DNA from: Fragum whitleyi
Taxonomy: Eukaryota; Mollusca; Bivalvia; Cardiida; Cardiidae
Direction of reading: 5' to 3'
NCBI GenBank assembly: GCA_948146395.1
Contig: OX411543.1
Coordinates: forward strand, 19,176,363 to 19,240,362
DNA: 64,000 nt
A model generated the notes under the pieces. It saw only the letters and a list, made by a program, of their open reading frames with translations. It was not told the origin of the DNA and searched no databases. Shown in pieces: positions 34,790-43,837 of the stretch. Numbering within the stretch: position 1 is the first letter of the stretch; every line of letters begins with the position of its first letter. The position numbers and the translations under genes were made by a program.

Positions 34790-35040
34790 ATCAGTTTCAT
34801 CAATAACATTTCTTTTCATTTTGTTGAAGTTGAGCATATCCGATATTACACTTTTAAATCAGATCTCATCTCCACCCAGGTATTTAAATGCGTACCTTTG
34901 AGAATGTAATTCAAAGTACTGTGGCAGCCTAAGGAGCCGAGTGTTAACATCCGAGTTGCAAGTCAATGATCAGGGGTTAAAGTGTAAAGTTTCTGGAATA
35001 TTTTTGACATAAAACTTTAAAACTAGTAATTTTGTGTAGC
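34790..35040 (+). repeat. SINE-like dispersed repeat, copy 2
   Basis: Shares an ordered set of motifs with 10575-10880 (CCAGGTATTTAAATGCGTAC, ACTGTGGCAGCC, GATCAGGGGTTAAAGTGT). Confidence 0.55.
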
Positions 35041-35975
35041 TACATATATAAGAATGTTTTTTAAAGGTGATGCAGTTAAGGCCAGATGCCGAACCACATT
35101 GGAAAAAGTATTTACAAAAAACATATACAATAATCTCCTGCTTTCAGGGTCAGCTCTTTATTTTTTATTTTCTTATTATCATTTATAGAGCTAAGTTGCA
35201 AATTTCTTCATTAGCTTGCCTCAAATATGTATGTTATCTTATTTTTCAAACTACTATCCTAAGATACTTTGAATCATTCAATGTAAGTATCAATTTTTTC
35301 TCTTTGTTTTCAAATATTACTCTTTGGTTCCTTTCCTCGTACTGTTCGGGAAAGGGTTAAGATTTGACTTTTTTCATTACTGCTTTTAAAACTGGTATCT
35401 ATGCCTTTAAGAATTGCTCTTAGCGTAAGCATGTTTAGCATTTTCCTTTATATATTAACCGCATCTTAGAATCGTATATCAAAATAGCTCCTTTTATTGA
35501 ATTTGCTATTCTTATTACCGGGTATGTATTTTTTTTTGTTTGGGTGCGCCCCTCGTAATGAAGGCATATTCTGAATATATTACTTCATTGAGATTTTCTT
35601 TACTTGTGGAAGTAGGGTTTCAATACTATTCAAGAAAGGGGATAGGCATGGTAGATTCAATTTTTATTTCTCATTTAAGCTTGTGTATACTAATCAATTC
35701 TATAAATCAAGATTTTGATAATGCTTTTTAACTGTTCAAAGTATAACTCTTATGAATGTGATAACCATCTCAAGATTGATGTAAAACTTATCTTTATGTT
35801 TTTATATAGAAATATCTTAAAACAAATGTATTTAAGAAACTAATTTTAAATATGTTGCAATGTGTATGTATTTGTCGGTTCAAAAGCTTCTGTTAGCTTA
35901 TCTAGTGTTATTTGTTGCAATGTCTTGCCGACTTTAAATAAAACTTATCTTATCTATCTTATCTTATATACCAAG
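35041..35975 (+). repeat. Probable 3' end of a decayed non-LTR retrotransposon
   Basis: The stretch ends TTGCCGACTTTAAATAAA followed by an (CTTAT)n-like tail at 35940-35970, a shape typical of LINE 3' ends. No reverse transcriptase motif survives in the short ORFs (35067-35360, 35540-35731). The LINE label is inference from the tail alone. Confidence 0.4.
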
Positions 35976-36480
35976 TTTAACTATTGTCTGGAAATTTTCA
36001 AAATGATTGTTGGATTTCTCGTAACAGTATATTTTGGCGAAAGACTTAAACCTCTTGATCTTGCCGGATTGTGTACGGCGATACATCCTTGGACATTTTT
36101 TCGCCGCGCTTGCCGCGGTCAAGTGTTGGTGATTAGTATTTGTTTTTGATGTCGAGGATAAAGGTTTTTACAGGATCACTAGAGTTTGTGTTAATCTTAA
36201 TAATTTCCGGTGATAGCCTAATGAATTCCAGTCCCGAATAGTATTTGGAATGAAACTTGATTTATATGTCTCTATTCTTGCATACAAGAGGTTGAAGTGT
36301 TCAGCATGTCTTGTTTTCGAGCCTACGTTTTGGTCTATTTGGTTGGTTCATTGGTATGGAAGCGTTGTTTACAGCTTGAATAAACCGAGGATATAAGTAT
36401 TTTGGTCGCTCATAGCTAGGTCATGCTAATATTTTCATTTGTTATTTGAACTCGACATAAAAAACGCTTCGAGGATTAAG

Positions 36481-36484
<4 letters not shown>

Positions 36485-36520
<36 letters not shown>

Positions 36521-36541
36521 ACACACACACACGTACACACA
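36485..36541. repeat. Poly-A run followed by (CA)n
   Basis: About 34 consecutive A bases, then CTCACACACACACACGTACA-type dinucleotide repeat. A simple sequence repeat, possibly an old retroposon tail. Confidence 0.95.
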
Positions 36542-37020
36542 CAAAAATCACGCCTTTTAGACCAGTAATTTAATTGAATTAAATTAATGAATTAGCCAAG
36601 ATATATTTGTTTCTAAAAATGACTTTCCCGTCCATTTGTTTATTGATTTTTCTATCACATTATCAGAAGTGACCTCGCTGGAATTTTCTTCCGGACGTCA
36701 TTGTATGGTAAAAGTAGATCCTTTAAAAAAAGTAGTGCGACATTGAAACGTTATTTTTGAAAGTAAAATAGTAACCTGTGTCACATTGCTAATTTTTGTT
36801 CTTATCACCTAGTTTTGCACCTCTTCTTTGATTTAACGCTTTATTTGACCATCTCTGTGTACGATTTCCTTTGCGAAAGGACGGATAACGGGTGGGGGTC
36901 GTACCCAAAGTAACTGTCCTCTTCATAGGTGGAAAAAAGACGGTACCTCTACTTAAGCTTGGGCACCCCAAAAGTTGAAGGGAGTTTCCCGATTATTTTT
37001 TTTTTTTTTTTTACTTTAAG
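36542..37020. other. No gene seen
   Basis: AT-rich sequence ending in a poly-T run (about 36997-37012), which may act as the polypyrimidine tract for the ORF that follows. Confidence 0.5.
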
Positions 37021-37382
37021 GTAGGACATTGAACAAAGATGAAGGGCTGAAGAGGTCAAAGGTCAAACCATTATGTGGAACCAACCACAGCACCGGAAAA
37101 GAGTGCAATTTTATATGGAACATAGAAGGCCCAAAATCCGGTGGGGTCACTCCATTACTGATTTTGCTACCAGACAACTTTTGTTCGATTAAAACCGAAG
37201 CAATCAAGCGTGGCCGTCAAATAAGATTCACTTCCTGTTTCGAAAACGAAATGAAAATTTCGATAAACAATGACATAAAACATTGCAAGGAAATTACGGA
37301 TAGGCTATTTTTAGAAAATGAAAATGTTACTCACTGGTCTCCCCATATTGAATGGATAAAGAAAGAAGTCCTAAGCAGGATG
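37021..37382 (+). CDS. Unassigned ORF, possible internal exon
   Basis: An open frame of about 120 codons follows a strong acceptor-like sequence (T-run, ACTTTAAG at 37013-37020) and could end at a donor-like ATG/GTAATT (37382/37383); otherwise it stops at 37400. The product is charged, with regular cysteines and motifs such as LCGTNHSTGKECNFIWNIEG and HWSPHIEWIKKEV, and its composition is protein-like. I do not recognise a family. No start codon lies at its beginning, so it would be an internal exon or a gene remnant. No partner exon was identified; the LTR retrotransposon starts 0.5 kb downstream. Confidence 0.35.
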
Positions 37383-37910
37383 GTAATTATTCAGTCTTGA
37401 AACCAAAACAAGGTATGACACCAAAATTACCAATAGTGACATCTGTCAAATCAAAGCAATTTTTCCCCTTTTCAATAATGATCACGAATGATTTTTTTCT
37501 CTCTTGCATAATCTTTAAAATGAAAAATTTATATTAGCTTGTTTATCAGTAGATTCTCTATTGTCCGTTTAAATTGACCTTGAACAGACCTGTTTTATCC
37601 CATTATAATCTACAGTGCTGTCAGCTTATCCTGTGCACTTAAGAAATTCAAGACCTTTATTTGTGTAAAAATATGACATGTATACAAAAGAAATACTCAA
37701 CCATTTTGGCTTAGAAAAAGACATTAAGGCTAATCTAGAACAAAATGCCACTTAAATAACGCAATTGATTGATGAACAGAGGCGCTGTAGAGTTTTATCA
37801 ACCTGATTTTCGTAGGCTAAACCTGCACCAGGGGTGTGGAAATACGAGTTTTCTCCACTTGTCCCTGGACAAGTAAAAGCGGATTTTCTACTCGTCCAGG
37901 ATCAAAATGA

Positions 37911-38124
37911 TGTAGTGAAAGGGCATATTTAGATGTTTCATACAGGGTACCAGTCTAATTGTATGTTGCATCATGGGTTACCTATCATTGCTGGTGCCCA
38001 GCCGGTGTGGGACAAGCCATGAGGTTTACTGACACTCTGACAGTAGCTTTCAAAGAGTGAGGACCTTCAAGTTCCGCACTGACGAAAACTCCATGTGGAT
38101 TGTGAACAAAGTGAGTTACACTTT
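37911..38124 (+). repeat. 5' LTR
   Basis: Begins TGTAGTGAAAGGGCATATTT and ends GTGAGTTACACTTT. Identical to the 3' LTR as far as I can see by eye. The terminal bases are not the usual CA, so the end could be placed one base later with a 4-bp target duplication. Confidence 0.92.
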
Positions 38125-38126
38125 AT

Positions 38127-38140
38127 TGGTGTCAGAAAGG
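38127..38140 (+). promoter_or_regulatory. Primer binding site, tRNA-Leu-like
   Basis: TGGTGTCAGAAAGG lies 2 bases after the 5' LTR. The first 11 bases complement the 3' end (with CCA) of animal tRNA-Leu as I recall it. This would prime minus-strand synthesis. Confidence 0.7.
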
Positions 38141-39933
38141 TAACAAGAACCCATGCAATGAATTAATGCAAACAATTATGGTTTATTTTCATGAATGACA
38201 GCTCTGCACAGAAACAATTCAAACAAAAAAAAAAGGGAAAAAAATGTCTGACATGCTGCCATGTGGTGTCTTATGAAATTTCAAAATTTTCCCGAGTCCT
38301 TTGTCTGAAAATTCACCACATTCTTTTTTTTTATCTGCAGTCATTCAACTGAATTAAGTTTGCATTTGGAAACAAAAATAAATTTGGCCAAAACTACTTG
38401 TCCATTTTCGACATTGCATTGACAGTCCACGAAGTTTCACATGTGACTGACTTGACGCACATGGCATAGGTACACCCGACCTGCTGCAAGCTTACATGAA
38501 GCAACCTTTTTAAGAAAGGGGGGCAGGAGTAGTGAGGCTTGTATGAAATGAACTTCGATGGAGTTTGAAACAGCAGTTGACAAATAATTCGCCATCACAT
38601 GGAAGGAAAAGCAAAATGCCGCGGAGCAGTAACACGATGCACTCAGCACTGAACTGTTACGACGGACAACCAACTTTTGCGATGAATTACCCAGGAGGAG
38701 CTGATCGGGAAACACTGGCCTTGGTGACTGAAGTGCTTCCCCCTCCTCACATTGTCCTGGTAAAATGATAAGATGAATGCGACAAACTTTGGCTTGCATG
38801 CTGTTTGCTGTTTACGTCTGTAATGAATTTCTGCCTGTTTCCAGAAGCCTACGCAACTACAGACTTTTGATTGTGACAGCCAATGTGGAGGAATCAGGAA
38901 TCTCCTTTAATTTGCAGAAGAAAATAGCCAAGAGTCAAGCAGAACACATTTTGTCAGAGGCCACAAAGAAGAAATGGTTCTTCGTCCATTGAGTAAACCA
39001 GAACTGGGATCCCTCTCTTTTACACTATCTACAGGGCCCCAGCTGTAAGTAGCCACCAAGGATTCTCAAGGCTGTATCGGCAGCAGCTACTGTAACCGGA
39101 GAGGCTTGGGTTGAGGAGGTGAACACGCAGCTGGTGGTTCTATGAAGATGAGATGTCTGACTGGGACACAAACTGTTTGTTAGTGCACGAGCTGACAGTC
39201 TTTGGCGCAGTCATTGAAGAACATACTACAAAGAAGTATTACAGAGAACAAGATCACCTGAAAGAATGATTTATCATTGGTTGAAGATAGAAAGAAGTGA
39301 CCAGGCAACAATGTTACTGATGGCGACCAGTCTTCAAGAAGTATAAAAAACTTTCCTGCTGTTTACCCAATAAGCTACCTGTCAAGTCACCGAAGCCAAG
39401 AATGAATGTCAACTTCAACGTCCAGGCAACACCACCGACTCATGCGTTGACATAGCAAGAAGATATTCAACTAAGCTACACAGAACTACAACCTTCACCT
39501 ATGGTATAGCCACTAGAGTAACAGAAGACTTCCAACTTCAGATATCTAGAGGAGTTTACAAAGATGTGAAGAAGAGTTCCAGTTCAGCAAGAGAGAACTT
39601 ACAGCTACTGATGTTTAACCAGAGGGACACAAAGTCAAGATGAGCTTCTAACAGCTACAGCCACAGTCCTTTTAAGTAGTTGAACATTTTGCAGCTGTAG
39701 GGTAGTTCGCTTGTTAGGGGTACTTTGGTAGTTGGTGTACTGGTTAGAAAGCCAGGGAATGCATTTCGATGCAGAAGTTACTGGCCAACTATGACAACGC
39801 AAACGCTATTAGTGATCTCATTGACCTACTAGCGTTCAGCACAAGTCATATCCCTGATGGATGGTTACTGAACTGATAAATGTGTAGTTAGGGTTAAGTA
39901 GTAAGATAGGTTAATGAAAAATGGAAGAAATGA

Positions 39934-40152
39934 TTGTCTCAAGCGCGCACAGATCACTCAAGCTTAACAAGATTTAAGGAACCCCAGGGGGCCAAGCACA
40001 GAAATGCTGACACACTTTCCAGAGGGCCACTGGCTAGTGATGATCATGGGGGGCTAAGCTCTTTGCCTTGTGGGGGGTGTTCTTACTATCAACGCGCAGA
40101 TGTTAAAACTGGGAATGTTCTAAAGAAGAGAGTGACGATACTGTCCCGTTAG
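39934..40152 (+). pseudogene. Gypsy RNase H remnant, internally deleted
   Basis: The frame contains RTDHSSLTRFKEPQG joined directly to AKHRNADTLSRGPL. In Ty3/gypsy RNase H these two motifs (TDHxSL and NADxLSR) are separated by a few dozen residues, so an internal deletion has fused them. The rest of pol was not found. This remnant gives the element its class. Confidence 0.75.
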
Positions 40153-40689
40153 TACGTGGGCCCAGGAGAGGGCCACCCTGTGAAAGAAATGGATCAGGGC
40201 AGAACTCCTGTGTACACCAGTATGGGATCAAGCGGTCAAACCCGGGGGCTGTGGGGGTCTCGGTGTTAGAACTCGAGGCGAAAACCGGGGCTGTTCGTCG
40301 GGAAAATGGCGTTGGGGTAGGGACACGCAGTAATCCAAAATGCTTGAGTGATGGGAGATGATGACAACAGACACTAATATTGACATCGAACAGACTGACC
40401 TTGAGACAATACATTGTGAAACTGAATGGTACTGTTATTTTTCATTAACAAACAAGGCTTCAGAAGTTTCTAGGTGGTGTAGGTGGTTTTCTAAAAGAAT
40501 GTGCAGACCTACAACTGAGGTTGAGTACTCCATTTAAGAAGATCACCTGATGCAACTACTCTTGGATATGGTACTGACTACATGCCACAAGTCTACTCTG
40601 ATTGGTTCTACCTATGGTACTCTATGGTACAACAAGCAGCAGGACAATCAGGGTAACTAAACCAGACCCTTCGGTGAGTCCTTTTCTAA

Positions 40690-40704
40690 TAAAACCGGGG
40701 GGAA
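40690..40704 (+). promoter_or_regulatory. Polypurine-like tract before the 3' LTR
   Basis: TAAAACCGGGGGGAA adjoins the 3' LTR and is the expected plus-strand primer site, though two C bases interrupt it. Confidence 0.6.
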
Positions 40705-40918
40705 TGTAGTGAAAGGGCATATTTAGATGTTTCATACAGGGTACCAGTCTAATTGTATGTTGCATCATGGGTTACCTATCATTGCTGGTGCCCAGCCGGT
40801 GTGGGACAAGCCATGAGGTTTACTGACACTCTGACAGTAGCTTTCAAAGAGTGAGGACCTTCAAGTTCCGCACTGACGAAAACTCCATGTGGATTGTGAA
40901 CAAAGTGAGTTACACTTT
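40705..40918 (+). repeat. 3' LTR
   Basis: Matches 37911-38124 with no difference seen by eye, implying a recent insertion. It is followed by the AATGA duplication. Confidence 0.92.
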
Positions 40919-41111
40919 AATGAGCTTGTCCGCTAAAGAGTAAATAGAAAAATTTGAAAAAAAAACATTGCCTTTTGATGAAGAAAATGCTGGAATCCAG
41001 CATTTTCTTCATTAAAAACGATGATTTCCACCCTATGATATGAACATTAGGATGATTTCTCTCTTAATTCTTTTAAGTAACATTCCAAGATTTGCCCTAG
41101 TTTTTACTTGT

Positions 41112-42171
41112 CAGTGCTCTCAATAAGGGCCAAAATCAGGAATTTTTTTTCGAAGTAAGGTATTTTTACCCCCCCCCCCCCCCTCTCCTCACCCCCCCCC
41201 CCCCCCCCCCACCCACCCACCATCATTTTTTGCACACTTTGTAAATGCTGTGTCCATGTTAAATAAGTTAAATTTTTGCTTAAAAACCATGATTCTAGTT
41301 GGTTCTCTAAGGATAAACTACTTCCAAGCCTTAAAACTTGTAGTTTTGACTTATAGCTGTAGGAACGAGCTTTGGTTTCACAATCACCTTTTATTATTTT
41401 CATTGAATAAATAATGTAAACTAATATGAGAAAATGTGGAGTTTTTATTTGGAATCGGTCCTTAGATCTTGCGTGGTGGGCCTAGGAAATGCGGCTTACT
41501 CAAATTTTAGTTACTATGTTTTGGTATCCGGCGATATTATGGAAATTAATGCAGCTTTAATTTCCTTTGGCCAGTCGTCCCAAAGGTGGCGAACGTTCTA
41601 TGTAGTGTGCCAATAAAAGTTCTAAACCTATTTAAACTTACGCAGAATAATCCAAATAGTAAATTTGTCATTTCAAATCTCTCGTCAGACATGTTGTGGA
41701 CAACTTAAATGACGTCATTTATCGGTCTGAGCTGCATGAACTTCGTTTGATATAAAGAATGTTCCCACTGACTTGAATTTTGTTTGATTCAATAATCCTT
41801 TCAAAGGACCCACGCCATCTGTATCCGACAAAGAAAGGTAATGACAGAAGCGGTAATGACGCGTCGTTAACCCGACCAGATTGCGTAATCAAAGACTGGT
41901 TGTTATAGCGACAATCTAATACCCCGCACGTTACACATGGCTTGTTTTGGTCAGCTTTAATGCGTGTGCTCGCGCTGATTATCGATTTTTTGCACATGTA
42001 GACTTAAGTTAAATCCTTAATTAGGTAAATTCGTAAAACGTCCTGGGTCAAATTACAGGACGTTTTCCTCGAATTTCGGACGTTTTTTTACGTCCGGGGT
42101 TTGATTTTCCGGACGTAATTTTTGAAATTCTGGACGTATATTACGTCGACGTCCGCTTATTGAGAGCACTG
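41112..42171. mobile_element. hAT-like non-autonomous element, about 1.06 kb
   Basis: It begins CAGTGCTCTCAATAAG and ends CTTATTGAGAGCACTG, a perfect 16-bp inverted repeat of the CAGNG type seen in hAT elements. TTTACTTGT flanks both sides, though 3 bases (TAT) lie between the right terminus and the 8-bp repeat TTACTTGT, so the target duplication is imperfect. The right 120 bases carry many GGACGT/ACGTCC motifs. No transposase remains; it contains a poly-C tract at 41167-41211. Confidence 0.78.
41167..41211. repeat. Poly-C low-complexity tract
   Basis: Two long C runs separated by CTCTCCTCA, followed by ACCCACCCACC. The minus strand is G-rich enough to form quadruplexes in principle. The exact run lengths may be unreliable in the assembly. 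Confidence 0.9.
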
Positions 42172-42269
42172 TATTTACTTGTCCATGGACAAGTGGCTTA
42201 GAAAAATTTACTTGTCCTCAAGTACAAAAGCCCGAGTCGGACAAGTCGGACATGGGAATTCTACACCCC

Positions 42270-42634
42270 TGTGCACCAAATAGGAAAGAACCTTACTTTG
42301 ATTACAAAGAATCTGTGAGAAATAAAATGAACAACACCGTGACTAAAATGGGAATCTATTCACTTAAGAAAACACACTAGAACTTTTTTTTGTTTTAATT
42401 GAATGAAAAATCAAACTTTTGAATGTACAAAACAGGTTGTTCTGCTCTTATGCTTAGTGGCTATTTTCTTAGTTTATATGATATCATATAGCTGCACAGC
42501 TTTATAGGATGCACAGGATTACCCGACATGAGTGTATTTTCAAGGACTCAAAGTATCATGCTCTGTTGATGAAAATAAGTTACAAAGGAATGAAAAGACA
42601 TTCTGCCAGCTTATTGATATTTGTGACACGTCAT
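42270..42634. other. No gene seen
   Basis: AT-rich sequence upstream of the RING gene with no supported feature. Confidence 0.5.
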
Positions 42635-42636
42635 AC

Positions 42637-42857
42637 CAAAAGGGACCATCTGGGTAGTGCATAAAGTGCCGACCTTAGTTATGCTGTGTGGACTGAGCAG
42701 ACAAACTATGATTGAAACCTTTGCATTTTACTTTCTTACTGAATCTAGAATAATAAATCTACCTTACTGGGAAAGAATATTTAAATGCTACCTCTGGTTG
42801 GCCTATACTAGACCAAATCCTGTCTTCGAATGTTTGTTTTACGTAGATAGTCCTTTA
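42637..42857. mobile_element. Diverged relative of the GACCATCT MITE
   Basis: Motifs CAAAAGGGACCATCT, AAAGTGCCGACC, GATTGAAACC and the end AGATAGTCCTTTA follow the order of 12417-12657. The hairpin core is eroded. Confidence 0.6.
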
Positions 42858-43030
42858 TAGGGTTATAGGTCAAATTTTTTTCAGTAATTCTGTAGTGTAA
42901 ATACCTGACTGATTTGAAAGAAGGTTTGAAGCAGAGAAGGTAGAAAAAACACCAGGAATTTACTGGTTGTGTTAGATTTTTCTATAATCTCCAGGTGAAA
43001 AGTTTTTGACAACCAAGTAATTCTTACTTG

Positions 43031-43454
43031 CAGGGGTCGACACTTACTCCTTAAACTAAGGAGTCTGTTGGACTTCTAACACATGAAATCAAGGAGTCCA
43101 AGCTCAAGGTAAGGAGTCCAAATTTTCATAATGAGTGAACATTGTGGATAAAAGAAATTGCTTGTTATAAGCAATTTCTTCTTTTTCACAATGTTCTCCT
43201 GAGAATGATTTTTTTCAAAATACTATGAGATGCAAGAAAATGTTTTCTTCAACAACTTTTGTAATATCTATATCTTTTAAAATATCTATATTACTGGCAA
43301 GGGTTGAAAAGGAAACTGCCATTTGCAAGTGTTTTTCAAAATATTCTAATATGACCCTTGGAGTCTGTCTGACTGCTTACTGGCAAATGGAAAGAGTCCT
43401 AACTGGTAAACATGGAGTCTCGGACTCCTGGACTCCCCTTAGTGTCGAATCCTG
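43031..43454. mobile_element. MITE with CAGGNNTCGACACT ends
   Basis: It begins CAGGGGTCGACACTTA and ends TTAGTGTCGAATCCTG, with repeated AAGGAGTCC / GGACTCC motifs near both ends. A hairpin, AGAAATTGCTTG / AAGCAATTTCT, is at about 43152-43175. Confidence 0.75.
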
Positions 43455-43648
43455 ACTTGATTGTCAATAACTTTTATATCAATATTATATTGAAAAACTC
43501 TGCCATATCCAGCAAATTCCTGACAATGTTTCACCTTCTCTGCTTCAAGCCATATTCAAATTAGTCACGTGTTGATAGAATTATTCATGGTTTTCTGAAA
43601 TAATTTTTGTGTCACTTGATTCTCTGTCTTTCAGACAGGTAGTTCAGA

Positions 43649-43837
43649 ATGCTGCAGCCAGAGGGGGACTCACTCAGTGATGATTTGCTGTTTGGATCTG
43701 GACCAGCCAACTGGAATGGATCGGCACAGTCCCCATCCACACCCAATCCAGTGACTGACACTCGAGTGTTCATCAACCAGTTACATGACCTGCATACTGA
43801 TGGAGACAGAGATGATAATAATGATAGACCCATGCAG
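43649..43837 (+). CDS. RING ligase coding exon 1
   Basis: Acceptor TCTTTCAG ends at 43634 and the ATG is at 43649. It encodes 63 residues (MLQPEGDSLSDDLLFGSGPA and an Asp/Asn-rich end) and ends at a CAG/GTATGG donor in phase 0. The ATG is the first in the exon; 14 bases of 5' UTR precede it. Confidence 0.85.

Larger units (their letters stand above)
37911..40918 (+). mobile_element. Young non-autonomous LTR retrotransposon (Ty3/gypsy type)
   Basis: Two 214-bp direct terminal repeats (37911-38124 and 40705-40918) are identical by eye. The 5-bp AATGA on both sides (37906-37910 and 40919-40923) is the target duplication. A primer binding site, TGGTGTCAGAA, follows the 5' LTR, and a purine-rich AAAACCGGGGGGAA precedes the 3' LTR. 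The interior is only 2.6 kb and lacks intact gag or pol. An RNase H remnant at 39934-40152 places it near Ty3/gypsy. It must have moved with enzymes supplied by another copy. Confidence 0.93.
37831..42269 (+). mobile_element. GGGGTGTGG-type MITE, copy 2, split by two insertions
   Basis: It starts GGGGTGTGGAAATACGAG and ends CATGGGAATTCTACACCCC. The pieces 37831-37910, 40919-41111 and 42172-42269 together correspond to the uninterrupted 355-bp copy at 48350-48704. The central hairpin (GAAGAAAATGCTGG / CCAGCATTTTCTTC) is at about 40975-41015. The insertions are the LTR retrotransposon 37911-40918 and the hAT-like element 41112-42171. Confidence 0.88.

Noticed and set aside
35067..36149. Hydrophobic ORFs as membrane protein genes
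   Set aside because: Hydrophobicity comes from T-rich DNA; the stretch ends in a LINE-like tail and the ORFs have no recognisable motif.
41167..41211. Regulatory G-quadruplex
   Set aside because: It is a simple poly-C tract inside a transposon; run lengths are unreliable and no gene is adjacent.
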